DNA from: Bacteroidales bacterium
Lineage (GTDB): Bacteria > Bacteroidota > Bacteroidia > Bacteroidales > WCHB1-69
Length of the DNA stretch: 21,243 nucleotides
Assembly (NCBI GenBank): GCA_017394765.1
Contig: JAFPXF010000084.1
Location: 1 to 21,243 of the forward strand
Reading direction: 5' to 3'
Below, one piece after another: positions 1 through 7,946 of this stretch. A program made the translations under genes and the position numbers. Under the pieces are notes generated by a model. The model was given only the letters and a program-made list of their open reading frames with translations. It was not told the origin of the DNA and ran no database searches. Positions within the stretch are counted from its first letter, which is position 1, and each line of letters opens with the position of its first letter.

Positions 1-50
1 AAAAGAAGAAAAAGAAAAAGAAGAAAAAGAAAAACACACCTGCTGAATGA
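1..50 (+). CDS. 3' end of an upstream gene with a poly-lysine C-terminus (partial)
   Basis: The frame starting at base 3 reads ten consecutive Lys codons (AAA/AAG mixed), then Asn-Thr-Pro-Ala-Glu and TGA at 48-50. The stop overlaps the ATG of the next gene as ATGA, the usual translational-coupling arrangement in an operon. The gene body lies outside the window, so its function cannot be told. Lysine-rich tails are common at the ends of nucleic-acid-binding or ribosome-associated proteins, but that is general knowledge and not evidence here. The other two frames of this purine tract also read charged residues: Lys/Glu ending at TGA 44-46, and Lys/Arg running on. The ATGA overlap is the reason for preferring this frame. 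Confidence 0.5.
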   Translation, partial: KKKKKKKKKKNTPAE

Positions 51-988
51 ACATCATAGAAGTCCATGAGGTCACGAAACGCTATTCCAACCATTTGGCC
101 TTGGACCGCGTTTCGCTTTCCGTGCGGGAAGGCATCGTTTTCGGTCTGCTCGGCCCCAACGGAGCGGGCAAGACCACACTGATCCGCATTCTCAACCAGA
201 TCACTTTCCCCGACTCGGGCACTGTTTACTTCAAGGGCCACCCCCTGAGGGAGGACGATGTGCGCCAAATCGGGTACCTGCCGGAGGAGCGCGGCCTCTA
301 CAAGAAGATGAAGGCCGGCGAGCAGGCTATCTACCTTGCGCAGCTCAAGGGCCTCGACCGCGACACCGCCTTCAAGCGGCTACGCGAGAAATTCCGCCAA
401 TACGACATCCTTGACTGGTGGGGCCGCCCCATCGAGGAGCTTTCCAAGGGCATGCAGCAGAAAGTGCAATTCATCACCACTATCCTGCACAAGCCCTCGT
501 TTCTCATCCTCGACGAGCCATTCAGCGGCTTCGACCCCATCAACACCAACCTTCTGAAAGAGGAGATTCTCAACCTCAAGAAAGAGGGCGCCACCATCAT
601 CCTTTCGACGCACAACATGGCCTCCGTGGAGGAGATCTGCGATGAAATCGCCCTCATCAACCAATCCCGCAAGATTTTGGAGGGCAACCTTTACGATGTC
701 AAAAACCAGTTCAAGAAAAACATCTTCTCCCTTGAACTCAAAGAGGAAAACGCGGAGGTCAGCCGGTTGCTCAACGAGCATTTCGAGATGTTGGAGTCCA
801 CCGCCCTCCCCCACTCCGTCCAATACCGCATCCACATTCCCGACGGCAAGCGCGCCAACGACCTGCTTGCTGCCGTCATACCGAACGCCGACATCCTCTC
901 TTTCAACGAAATACTGCCCTCCATGAACGAGATTTTCATCGAGCAGGTCGAAACCTTCAATCAAGCACACACCCATGAGCAACAATAA
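47..988 (+). CDS. ABC transporter ATP-binding protein, NatA-like
   Basis: This is a cytoplasmic ATPase subunit that would power export by the membrane protein encoded next. The 313-residue protein shows Walker A GPNGAGKT (36-43), the ABC signature LSKGMQQ (132-138), Walker B FLILDE (152-157) with a following D-loop SGFDP, and the switch His in STHN (H189). The region where the Q-loop lies reads YLPEERGLY, the form typical of the NatA/gliding-type subfamily of ABC-2 exporters. Residues from about 215 onward form the C-terminal extension seen in that subfamily (DUF4162-like). The ATG overlaps the stop of the upstream gene (ATGA), and the last 14 bases overlap the permease gene, so all three are probably one transcript. 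The substrate cannot be inferred; Na+ export is known only for the Bacillus NatAB namesake. Confidence 0.93.
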   Translation: MNIIEVHEVTKRYSNHLALDRVSLSVREGIVFGLLGPNGAGKTTLIRILNQITFPDSGTVYFKGHPLREDDVRQIGYLPEERGLYKKMKAGEQAIYLAQLKGLDRDTAFKRLREKFRQYDILDWWGRPIEELSKGMQQKVQFITTILHKPSFLILDEPFSGFDPINTNLLKEEILNLKKEGATIILSTHNMASVEEICDEIALINQSRKILEGNLYDVKNQFKKNIFSLELKEENAEVSRLLNEHFEMLESTALPHSVQYRIHIPDGKRANDLLAAVIPNADILSFNEILPSMNEIFIEQVETFNQAHTHEQQ

Positions 989-2300
989 GACCTTCATCAT
1001 CATCGCCCGCGAATATGTGACGCGCGTGCGCAAGAAATCGTTCATCATCCTCACCATTCTGATGCCGATTCTGATAGCGGCCCTCATCGCGCTGCCGGCC
1101 CTCTTAGTGCTCCGAAGCGAACAGAAGCAGCATACCCGCGTGCTGGTGGTCGATGACACCGAGATCTTCATCAATGGTTTTGAGAACAACGATAACGTCA
1201 CCTATAGCTACGCCTCCGGCAATATCGAGCAGCTCAAGCAGGACGCCTTCGACTCCGAGCAGTACGATTGCGTGTTCCATATCCTCGACAACAGTGCCGG
1301 ACTGCGTTCCAACCTCTACTACAAGAAGCACATCCCCAGCAACCTGCAGTCACGGTTGGAGGGCCAAATGGACGAGATTTTCTTCAACAGGATGCTGATG
1401 GACTCGCTGCATATCGAGCCTGAGCGTTTCGCCAAGTTGCAGGAGCTCACCAAGTCGAGTGTCACCACCATCCAAGTGGACGACCAAGGTGTCGAGCGCG
1501 AGAACATCGCGGAGATGAACGAGGTCATCGGCATGGTTTGCGGCTTTTTCATCTACTTCATCATCATCATCTTTGCCAGCCAGGTGCTCCGTGGCGTATT
1601 GGAGGAGAAGACCAACCGCATTGTGGAGGTGCTCATCTCCTCGGTGAAGCCTATGCAGCTGCTGACGGGCAAGATCGTGGGCATCGCACTGGTAGGCATC
1701 ACGCAGTTCCTGATATGGGGCGTGCTCACCTTCGGTCTGGTCTCCGTGGCCGGACTCTTCGTCAAGGGGGACATCCTCCCCACGGAGGTGACCGAGATGG
1801 CTGCGGAAGGGGGCACCATGGGGGCGGTTCCCGGCACTGAACTCAGCATCTTCCAACAGATCAGCGACTTTTTCCCGTTCTCCTTCACGCAACTCATCCT
1901 CAGCTTCCTCTTCTTCTTCGTGGTGGGCTACCTCATCTACGCCACCCTGTATGCCGCCACCGGATCCGTGATTGACAACGAAAGCGACTCACAGCAATAC
2001 ACCCTTCCCGTGACCATCCCGTTGATGCTGGCCATCATCCTAATCCCCTCCATCGCCACCAATCCTTCCGGACAGCTGGCATTCTGGTTCTCGATGATTC
2101 CGCTCACCTCGCCCATCATCATGATGGTGCGGTTGCCGGCGGGCGTGCCGCTGTGGCAATTGCTCACCTCCATGGGAGTGGCCGTGCTCTTCCTGCTGTT
2201 CTGCATCTGGTTCGCGGCCAAGATCTACCGTGTCGGCATCCTCATGTACGGCAAGAAGCCCAGCTGGCGCGAGATCCTGCGCTGGCTGAGAGAAGCGTAA
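975..2300 (+). CDS. ABC-2 type permease, NatB-like
   Basis: This is the membrane partner of the preceding ATPase, 441 residues. One N-terminal membrane helix (about 22-46) is followed by a roughly 140-residue soluble domain, expected outside the cytoplasmic membrane. About five further hydrophobic helices then run from residue 185 to the C-terminus. After the second helix the cytoplasmic segment EEKTNRIVEVLISSVKP matches the conserved coupling region of ABC-2 permeases of the NatB group. The start is ATG at 975, inside the end of the ATPase gene (14-base overlap), which implies coupled translation. The gene ends 15 bases from the stop of the convergent membrane-protein gene. I found no clear hairpin terminator in that gap, so transcripts may run into each other. 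Confidence 0.92.
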   Translation: MSNNKTFIIIAREYVTRVRKKSFIILTILMPILIAALIALPALLVLRSEQKQHTRVLVVDDTEIFINGFENNDNVTYSYASGNIEQLKQDAFDSEQYDCVFHILDNSAGLRSNLYYKKHIPSNLQSRLEGQMDEIFFNRMLMDSLHIEPERFAKLQELTKSSVTTIQVDDQGVERENIAEMNEVIGMVCGFFIYFIIIIFASQVLRGVLEEKTNRIVEVLISSVKPMQLLTGKIVGIALVGITQFLIWGVLTFGLVSVAGLFVKGDILPTEVTEMAAEGGTMGAVPGTELSIFQQISDFFPFSFTQLILSFLFFFVVGYLIYATLYAATGSVIDNESDSQQYTLPVTIPLMLAIILIPSIATNPSGQLAFWFSMIPLTSPIIMMVRLPAGVPLWQLLTSMGVAVLFLLFCIWFAAKIYRVGILMYGKKPSWREILRWLREA

Positions 2301-2315
2301 GCATAAATAGTGTTG

Positions 2316-4268
2316 TCAATTTTGGGGTACCGCCACCGTATATACCGTGTCTGCCGTATTCCAGACATTGGAGACGCTTGTGCCGTCGGCAGCAAGCCCC
2401 TGGCCTTCTATATGCAAAATGGAAAGCGGGCTCTTGTGATTACGCTGCCAATAGGGATACCGCACCTGCACCGCATTGCCGCCTGGCTTCAGCGAAAACG
2501 TATCCTTCCCGTTGAGCACTGCCGGCAACGTGTCGGCACCCAATGACCCCACCCACAGGGTGAACTGTTTGGAAGGTGACAGATAGTAGCAGTCCAACTG
2601 GCTGCATTGGGCATGACGCATCGGATAGGGCGAAGAAAGGTCCACCGTGGCGCGGTCCACCTCGCAAAGGGTTAAAAGCAGCTCGTTGTGGGTTTTGTCC
2701 TCCTTGCGGCAGATATAGAAGACGCGGGCAGTGCTGTCCTGTGCCATGAACTCGGCCAACTTATAGGGTCTTCGGCAGCCTTTCGTATGCTTGCCAACTT
2801 TTATTTCGAGGTAATCAGACCACTCGATGCGCTCATCTCCAAACACGGACACGCCCCACTTCCCTGACTCGGAAAGCGTGGGACAATAGAGGATATCATT
2901 GTCGGACAAGACAGAAAAAGCATTCTCCTTCACCAATTCGTCCATCGCAGCATGGGTATAGCGGACACGCTGCCATTCGTGGCTCAGAAGATCGTTAGAA
3001 TATCCTGTGATGATGAGCATCGGTGCAAGAATAGCAAGCACAAGTACACAAGCCGCAACATAGAGCTTTCGTCTGTTATAAAAAAGCTTTACAAAAGCAT
3101 AAGCCGAAAGCACTATCGCCGTCATCACACCAAAATAGGAGAAATAGGAAGTGACATACCCGATTATCCAATCATTCCATTCGGCATTGTATTTTTCAGA
3201 AAGCCCTATCACGAGATGTGATCCGAAGGCAAACAGAAGCGCACCCACAGCAACCAGAACCACACGCCTCCAAGCAACCGCATTTTCAGCCCGTCTCATC
3301 AACAACGCCAACACCAGCAAAACCAGTGTGGCGTTCACATAGACAACCATTGGCGCATGTGTGAGCATAAAAAACCTTGTATTATAATGCCCGACAAGAG
3401 CTTGTGCATTATCCATAGCCACATCGAAATACTGCAAATGAAGAGGGAACATGGATACCGTACACCTCCACATCAGCCTCAGGCATTTATACAAGCTGAA
3501 CGAACTGGCAAAGGCCGTACCCGAATATCCGGCTGACACAGTCATGCGATAGAAGAAATAGACGGCCAGATAGAGCACTCCGATGCTCATATACGGAACA
3601 ATCTCGCGCCAAAAGCGTTTCTCTTTCCACATCTGTTTGAAACCGTGGATATTCCAGTTGCGGATTAACACATAGATTGCAAAGAAAACCAAATAGAGCA
3701 AGTACGTCTCATAAAAAAGCAACACGATAGCAAAAATGACAGTAGAGATGATGACATACTTATATTGCTTTGTTTCAGTATATTTCAAAAATGCAAAGAT
3801 AGCCCAGCAAAGGAGACCGAAACTGAAACAGAAATAGAGAGTATAGGCAATAAAAGGAATGTGCATGCTGGATGTCACGGGCGTGAACGCCAGCACAACG
3901 ACGAAAAGAGCTATCGCCAGATCCTTGGAAAACAGAATTTTCCGCATCAAAAAGGCGAAAGAAACGTATGAAAACAACAGCGCGCCGATGTGGAAGACCT
4001 TTGTAATGTAAAAATTGTCAAAAATGAAAGGCAGTGAGCCCAAAGGCTTGGTAATGAAGAAGAAAAAACGTCCCTGATAGGCGGCATAGTTACACGCATC
4101 CTCCCACGTTTTCCCACGCAAGAAGGAATAATAATACTCCAAATCGTCGGCGGCGGTGAAGCCTATGCGGCAGAATGGTGCCATCGAGATGGCGGCCACA
4201 AGCAACAACAGAATGAAAATCACTCTGTTTTCATATATCCACGTGTTATTTTTCTTCATAGCAAACAA
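2316..4268 (-). CDS. Large polytopic membrane protein, GT-C glycosyltransferase-like (DUF6056-like)
   Basis: The 650-residue protein has a first membrane helix at about residues 15-35. A short loop with an acidic pair (GFTAADDLEYYYS, about 35-47) follows. There are then roughly ten more hydrophobic segments up to about residue 435 and a soluble C-terminal part of about 210 residues. An Asp-Asp motif in the first extracytoplasmic loop is the hallmark of GT-C enzymes, which use polyprenyl-phosphate sugars. Bacteroidota carry a family of such proteins annotated DUF6056, and I place it there from memory. The acceptor and sugar are unknown. Two in-frame ATGs sit 9 bases apart (4268 and 4259) and either could be the start. 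A TACATTTG box at 4325-4332 fits a promoter about 55 bases upstream. It stands alone, convergent to the exporter pair and divergent from the MutS-like gene. Confidence 0.7.
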   Translation of the reverse strand: MFAMKKNNTWIYENRVIFILLLLVAAISMAPFCRIGFTAADDLEYYYSFLRGKTWEDACNYAAYQGRFFFFITKPLGSLPFIFDNFYITKVFHIGALLFSYVSFAFLMRKILFSKDLAIALFVVVLAFTPVTSSMHIPFIAYTLYFCFSFGLLCWAIFAFLKYTETKQYKYVIISTVIFAIVLLFYETYLLYLVFFAIYVLIRNWNIHGFKQMWKEKRFWREIVPYMSIGVLYLAVYFFYRMTVSAGYSGTAFASSFSLYKCLRLMWRCTVSMFPLHLQYFDVAMDNAQALVGHYNTRFFMLTHAPMVVYVNATLVLLVLALLMRRAENAVAWRRVVLVAVGALLFAFGSHLVIGLSEKYNAEWNDWIIGYVTSYFSYFGVMTAIVLSAYAFVKLFYNRRKLYVAACVLVLAILAPMLIITGYSNDLLSHEWQRVRYTHAAMDELVKENAFSVLSDNDILYCPTLSESGKWGVSVFGDERIEWSDYLEIKVGKHTKGCRRPYKLAEFMAQDSTARVFYICRKEDKTHNELLLTLCEVDRATVDLSSPYPMRHAQCSQLDCYYLSPSKQFTLWVGSLGADTLPAVLNGKDTFSLKPGGNAVQVRYPYWQRNHKSPLSILHIEGQGLAADGTSVSNVWNTADTVYTVAVPQN

Positions 4269-4324
4269 TCGGGTGGTTCAATCGATGGTCCTTCGTCACA
4301 AATAAATGTCTCTTAACGAGGCGG

Positions 4325-4332
4325 CAAATGTA
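4325..4332 (-). promoter_or_regulatory. Probable -7 box of the membrane-protein gene
   Basis: On the minus strand the sequence is TACATTTG, a full match to the Bacteroidota sigma-ABfr -7 consensus TAnnTTTG. Transcription would begin near 4318, leaving an untranslated leader of about 50 bases. No convincing -33 element was seen. Confidence 0.5.
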
Positions 4333-4373
4333 CACAAATTTTTAATATACACAGGCACATGTAATTGCCCTAT

Positions 4374-4401
4374 GTAGAGACGCGGCGTGCCGCGTCTCCA
4401 C
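4374..4401. repeat. Dispersed palindrome, GTAGAGACGC family
   Basis: Arms GTAGAGACGCGGC (4374-4386) and GCCGCGTCTCCAC (4389-4401) pair over 13 positions with one mismatch and almost no loop. The same ten-base outer arm, GTAGAGACGC, recurs in a second palindrome at 19355-19382 with a different centre. It lies upstream of the MutS-like gene's promoter, between two divergent genes. Confidence 0.7.
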
Positions 4402-4478
4402 GAATATCTGAAAAAAACATGAGGTCATGGCATCAGGTTCACCATATACCGTTCCTCGCCTCTATTCCCTATTTTTGC

Positions 4479-4486
4479 TATCTTTG
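4479..4486 (+). promoter_or_regulatory. -7 box that sets the start of the MutS-like gene
   Basis: TATCTTTG matches TAnnTTTG exactly and is followed by CA, a common context. Transcription would start around 4493, about 20 bases before the ATG at 4512. The upstream in-frame ATG at 4365 would lie before this transcription start, so the shorter protein is favoured. Confidence 0.6.
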
Positions 4487-4511
4487 CAACCTCATTCAGA
4501 AACACGGATTT

Positions 4512-5870
4512 ATGCCCTATCTTTTCAAGAACGCTTTCGAACAAGTACCGTCCCTGCAGTTCGTCTATAAGAACTTGCAGCTGACCTCCGCGTTGGGGCG
4601 GCACTACCTGTTAGACCTGCCCTTCTGCACCGACGCGGAGGCGCTGCGTCGGCAGTTCGACCTGTTGGAGGCCACCATCGCCGTGGCCGGGGACGATGCC
4701 AACCGCGCCAAGATCACCCACATCCGCAACCAACTGCATCAGATCAACGACATACGACCGACACTCGGCAGCTTGGCCGACGGGCAGGTGCTTGACGACA
4801 TCCAGCTGTTCGAAATCAAGAAGACGGCCCTTCTGGCCGAGGGCATCGCCAAGGACTTTGCCGCCATCCGCTGTACACTTTTTCCTTTGGAAGAGATGGG
4901 TGCTGTCGTCGCCCTGCTCGATCCCGAGCACACGCACATCCCCCATTTCCACATCTACAGCGCCTACGACCCGGAGTTGGCCAAGTGGCGCGAACGGATC
5001 CAGAACGCCCAAAACGTGCAGGAAGCCGAGGAGTTCCGCTTCCAGGCGCAGAAGGTGGAGGACAAGGTACGGGAACACCTTTCCGGGCAGCTCCGCCCCC
5101 ACTGCGAGGCGCTAACCCGCAACCTCGACACGCTCGCCCTTCTCGACCTCATGCTCGCCAAGGCGCGCCTCGCCGCCGACTGGCACTGCTGCCGCCCCGA
5201 AGTGTCGGACCACACCGAGCTGCACGAACTCACCAACCCCGAGGTGGCCGCCGCCCTCGCCACAAAGGGACGCCATTTCCAGCCCGTCAGCATCAGCTTC
5301 GGACAGGAGACTGTCCTTGTCACCGGCGCCAACATGGCAGGCAAGTCCGTACTGCTCAAAACACTCGCCCTGACGCAACACCTGTTCCAATTCGGCTTCT
5401 ATGTACCCGCCCGGAAGGCGGCTCTCCATGTGGTGGAAGAGATCATCACCAGCATCGGCGACCGCCAGTCTGAAATCAGCGGACTCTCCTCTTTCGCAGT
5501 GGAAATCCTCACCATTGACAAGATCATCAAAGAGGGACGTGCCGGCAAAAAGGTGCTCGCGTTGGTGGACGAGCTCGCCCGCACAACAAATCCTGAAGAG
5601 GGAAAGGTGCTCGTGGGCAACTTCATCCGCCTGACCACCCGGCTTGGCATCACCACCCTCGTCACCACACACTACGGCGGCATCGAGGCCCCATGCCGCC
5701 GACTGCGCGTGAAAGGCTTGCAGCTCACAGAAAAACAGGCCGTCACCGCTGGCAACATCGGCGACTTCATGGACTACTCTCTGGTGGAAACCAACGCCGA
5801 AGAGGTGCCCATGGAGGCTTTCACCATCGCACGACTTTTCGGCGTGGACAAAGAGCTGCTGAATCTCTGA
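4512..5870 (+). CDS. MutS-family ATPase without mismatch-recognition domains (KamC-like)
   Basis: The 452-residue protein is far shorter than the roughly 850-residue MutS. It has only a MutS core-like helical part (about 20-240) and the C-terminal ATPase domain. Walker A is TGANMAGKS (271-279; MutS has TGPNMAGKS). Walker B is KVLALVDE (347-354), running into LARTTNPEEG where MutS has IGRGTS. A switch His is in TTHYGG (387). No N-terminal Phe-x-Glu mismatch-reading domain exists. The ARTTNP variant and the C-terminal MDYSLVE...VPMEAF...ARLFGVD segment recall, from memory, the MutS-like reactivase ATPase KamC of lysine 5,6-aminomutase. No kam genes are present here, so a different cellular partner is possible. 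The ATG at 4512 is chosen over 4365 because a -7 box lies at 4479-4486 and homology to MutS begins soon after. Confidence 0.85.
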   Translation: MPYLFKNAFEQVPSLQFVYKNLQLTSALGRHYLLDLPFCTDAEALRRQFDLLEATIAVAGDDANRAKITHIRNQLHQINDIRPTLGSLADGQVLDDIQLFEIKKTALLAEGIAKDFAAIRCTLFPLEEMGAVVALLDPEHTHIPHFHIYSAYDPELAKWRERIQNAQNVQEAEEFRFQAQKVEDKVREHLSGQLRPHCEALTRNLDTLALLDLMLAKARLAADWHCCRPEVSDHTELHELTNPEVAAALATKGRHFQPVSISFGQETVLVTGANMAGKSVLLKTLALTQHLFQFGFYVPARKAALHVVEEIITSIGDRQSEISGLSSFAVEILTIDKIIKEGRAGKKVLALVDELARTTNPEEGKVLVGNFIRLTTRLGITTLVTTHYGGIEAPCRRLRVKGLQLTEKQAVTAGNIGDFMDYSLVETNAEEVPMEAFTIARLFGVDKELLNL

Positions 5871-5901
5871 CATCCAGCCTATAACCACATTGATACAAAC
5901 A

Positions 5902-5931
5902 AAAAGAGACGATGCAAGCACCGTCTCTTTT
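5902..5931. terminator. Bidirectional hairpin terminator between convergent genes
   Basis: Arms AAAAGAGACG (5902-5911) and CGTCTCTTTT (5922-5931) pair perfectly over 10 bp around a 10-base loop. The A/T ends give a U-run in either direction, which suits the convergent MutS-like and peptidase genes (stops at 5870 and 5950). Confidence 0.8.
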
Positions 5932-5949
5932 GCTGTATAGTCGTATTAT

Positions 5950-7308
5950 CTACTCCGCGAAGTGCTGATAGAACCGGATGATCGTCTCGATGCCCTTGTA
6001 GAAATGGTCGAGGCGATAGTTCTCGTTCGGGGAGTGGATGGCATCCTCGCCGAGGCCGAAACCCATCAGGATGGACTTGATGCCGAGCACCTTCTCGAAC
6101 GTGGAAATGATGGGGATGCTGCCGCCACTGCGCATCGGGATGGGCAGCTTGCCGTAGGTGTCCATGTAGGCGGCCTCCGCAGCCTTGTAGGCGGGATGGT
6201 CGGTGGGACAGCCGTAGGCCTGGCCACCATGCAGCGGAGTAACCTTCACCGTCACATAGTCGGGAGCATTCTGCTCAAAATAGTCCTTCACCAACAGGGC
6301 AATCTTCTCGTGGTCCTGATTCGGCACCAAGCGGCAGGAGAGCTTGGCGTAAGCCTTGGAGGGCAGCACCGTCTTGGAGCCTTCGGCGGTGTAGCCGCCC
6401 CAAATGCCACAAAGGTCGAAGGTCGGGCGGATGCCGACGTGCTCAATCTTAGTATAGCCCTTCTCGCCGCGCAATGCCTTCACGCCGAGCGACTTCTTGT
6501 ATTCCTCCTCATTGTAGGGTGCCATATTGAGCAGCTCGCGCTCGCGGGCGGAGCACTCCACCACATCGTCGTAGAAATGCGGGATGGTGATGTGATTGTT
6601 CTCGTCCATGCAGCCGGCAATCATCTCGCACAACGTGTTCAACGGATTGGCCACAGAGCCGCCGAAGATGCCGGAGTGCAGGTCGGCGTTGGGACCGGTG
6701 ACCTCGATCTCCCAGTAGGCCAGACCACGCAGGCCGGAAGTGATGGAAGGCACATCGGTCGCAATCATGCTGGTGTCGGAGACAAGGATGACATCGGCCT
6801 TCACCAGGTCCTTGTACTCCACAATCCATTTGGAGAGGCTGGGCGAGCCAATCTCCTCCTCGCCCTCCAACATGAATTTCACGTTGCAGGGCAGCGTGTT
6901 CGTCTTCATCATCGTCTCAAACGCCTTGGCGTGCATGAAGGACTGGCCCTTGTCGTCATCGGCACCGCGTCCCCAAATCTTGCCGTCCTTGATGACCGGT
7001 TCGAAGGGTTCGGTGTGCCAGAGTTCCACGGGATCCACAGGCATCACGTCGTAGTGGCCATAGACCAGCACGGTTTTGGCGTTGGGGTCGATGATCTTCT
7101 CGCCATAGACAATGGGATTGCCTTCAGCAGGCATCACCTCGCACTTGTCGGCGCCGGCGGCAAGGATAAGCTCGCGCCACCGCTCGGCGCAGCGGATCAT
7201 GTCCGGCTTGTGCTCGCTCTCGGAGCTGATGGAGGGGATGCGCAGAAGGGTGAAAAGCTCGTCTAAAAAACGTTTCTGATTTTCTTCAATGTAATTTTTA
7301 GGTTCCAT
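5950..7308 (-). CDS. M20 family metallodipeptidase
   Basis: This is a cytoplasmic di-zinc peptidase of the M20 clan (carnosinase/CNDP-type branch), expected to cleave dipeptides; no signal peptide is present. The 452 residues carry the metal and catalytic motifs in order. These are H85/D87 in YGHYDVMP, bridging Asp in GRGADDDKG (113-121), the catalytic/metal Glu pair in EGEEEIGS (148-155), Asp in VSDTS (about 177) and the C-terminal His in GEDAIHSP (H425). The lid-domain motif DLHSGIFGG is also present and in relatives contributes a His across the dimer. Length is normal for the branch. The gene faces the MutS-like gene tail to tail and has its own promoter (box 7397-7404). Peptide fermentation would agree with the amino-acid symporter and glutamate dehydrogenase nearby, but that link is inference. 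Confidence 0.93.
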   Translation of the reverse strand: MEPKNYIEENQKRFLDELFTLLRIPSISSESEHKPDMIRCAERWRELILAAGADKCEVMPAEGNPIVYGEKIIDPNAKTVLVYGHYDVMPVDPVELWHTEPFEPVIKDGKIWGRGADDDKGQSFMHAKAFETMMKTNTLPCNVKFMLEGEEEIGSPSLSKWIVEYKDLVKADVILVSDTSMIATDVPSITSGLRGLAYWEIEVTGPNADLHSGIFGGSVANPLNTLCEMIAGCMDENNHITIPHFYDDVVECSARERELLNMAPYNEEEYKKSLGVKALRGEKGYTKIEHVGIRPTFDLCGIWGGYTAEGSKTVLPSKAYAKLSCRLVPNQDHEKIALLVKDYFEQNAPDYVTVKVTPLHGGQAYGCPTDHPAYKAAEAAYMDTYGKLPIPMRSGGSIPIISTFEKVLGIKSILMGFGLGEDAIHSPNENYRLDHFYKGIETIIRFYQHFAE

Positions 7309-7396
7309 AATTATAGATTTTTATTATATTTTTTGTCTTTATTTTCCGTCAATTCTTCAGATCGCCCAAAAGCACAGCAGATGTGTTTGTCGGCTG

Positions 7397-7404
7397 CAAA
7401 AATA
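7397..7404 (-). promoter_or_regulatory. -7 box of the M20 peptidase gene
   Basis: The minus strand reads TATTTTTG followed by CAGCC, a full TAnnTTTG match. Its 15-base context (GGCTGCAAAAATAAA on the plus strand, 7392-7406) is identical to the promoters of the transposase and maf genes. The predicted leader is about 80 bases long. Confidence 0.6.
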
Positions 7405-7420
7405 AACATTATTTAAAAAC

Positions 7421-7474
7421 CGTAAATCGTAAAACGTAAAAAGACTTAAGACCGGAGACTTAAGACCAAAGACC
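7421..7474. repeat. Heptad short tandem repeats (CGTAAAn and AGACnnn)
   Basis: Three 7-base units CGTAAAT/CGTAAAA/CGTAAAA (7421-7441) run directly into 7-base units AGACTTA, AGACCGG, AGACTTA, AGACCAA and AGACC (7442-7472). The second block is also a 14-base tandem duplication. A short related motif, AGACTGA-AGACC, occurs on the opposite strand at 8730-8741, at the other side of the transposase region. Confidence 0.75.
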
Positions 7475-7520
7475 TTTTTCGCACATCACCCGGAGATTCC
7501 GCTCAACGCTGTCGCGTTTC

Positions 7521-7649
7521 GCGGAATGGTGCGCCGCAAGCGGAGAGAAGAAAAGGAGATGGGCGGCGGGTTGGAACGTGCCGTTGCCGGAATCTTTTTC
7601 CTCGCCGCCCATCTCCCCCTATTCCCTCCGGAAGGCCTCACCATTCCGC
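7521..7649. repeat. 129-bp nested imperfect palindrome
   Basis: Outer arms GCGGAATGGT (7521-7530) and ACCATTCCGC (7640-7649) are perfect inverse complements. Inner arms GGAGATGGGCGGCG (7555-7568) and CGCCGCCCATCTCC (7603-7616) pair perfectly over 14 bp. The spacers between outer and inner arms are 24 and 23 bases and also share CGGAG(A/G)GAA in inverse orientation. The whole stretch could therefore fold as one long hairpin with a 34-base apical loop. No credible reading frame accounts for it. It is probably a non-autonomous palindromic element in the gap upstream of the peptidase gene. Confidence 0.75.
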
Positions 7650-7664
7650 TGCGAACGCAGCCCA

Positions 7665-7880
7665 TCCTACACACCCCTGCACGCCACTGGCGTGCAAATT
7701 CGGCAATAACACAATGCGTCGGCAAACACAACAGGACAGGCCTAAAGTGCGCAAATTCAGTTATAACATAATCCGTCAGCAGACACAACAAGACGGACCG
7801 CGGGTGCACAAATTCAGTTATAACCAAATGTGTCGGCAAACATAACAAGACAGGCCAGCGGCCTGTCAGGGTGCGTAGGA
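7665..7880. repeat. REP-like palindromic element A with three 57-bp units
   Basis: Ends TCCTACACACCCC (7665-7677) and AGGGTGCGTAGGA (7868-7880) are inverse complements at 11 of 13 positions. Inside are a 7-bp palindrome GCACGCC/GGCGTGC with loop ACT (7679-7695) and an 8-bp palindrome GACAGGCC/GGCCTGTC with loop AGC (7849-7867). Between them three degenerate units start at 7694, 7751 and 7808, each 57 bases apart, and contain AAATTC...ATAAC...ACA(A/T)AACA(A/G)-type sequence. It is the long form of element B at 8621-8722. On the minus strand the second hairpin is followed by a T-rich tract and lies just 3' of the transposase gene. Confidence 0.85.
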
Positions 7881-7904
7881 TTGCGCGGGGCACCATCGAT
7901 ATTT

Positions 7905-7923
7905 CGCACGCCGGCAGCGTGCG
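7905..7923. repeat. Solitary REP-like hairpin
   Basis: CGCACGC (7905-7911) and GCGTGCG (7917-7923) form a 7-bp stem with loop CGGCA. It resembles the GCACGCC/GGCGTGC palindromes of elements A and B and sits 23 bases from the transposase stop. Confidence 0.6.
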
Positions 7924-7946
7924 GGGAACACACAATTAATCAATCA

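Noticed and set aside
380..1201. 273-codon minus-strand reading frame
   Set aside because: It is antisense to the NatA/NatB-like genes, both of which have clear motifs and translational coupling.
4365..4511. N-terminal 49-residue extension of the MutS-like protein
   Set aside because: The stretch includes a palindrome and the TATCTTTG -7 box, so it is upstream regulatory DNA. The start at 4512 is used instead.
5962..7266. 434-codon plus-strand reading frame
   Set aside because: It lies antisense to the M20 peptidase, whose catalytic motifs are all present. The translation is Val/Gly/His-rich shadow sequence caused by GC-rich codon positions.
7665..7880. CRISPR array
   Set aside because: The 57-base units are contiguous with no unique spacers, the unit is palindromic only at its ends, and there are no cas genes nearby.
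7486..7935. 149-codon minus-strand reading frame
   Set aside because: It runs through the nested palindrome and the 57-bp repeats. Its internal peptide repeat (VITEFxHxRxVLLCLPT) is only the translation of those repeats.
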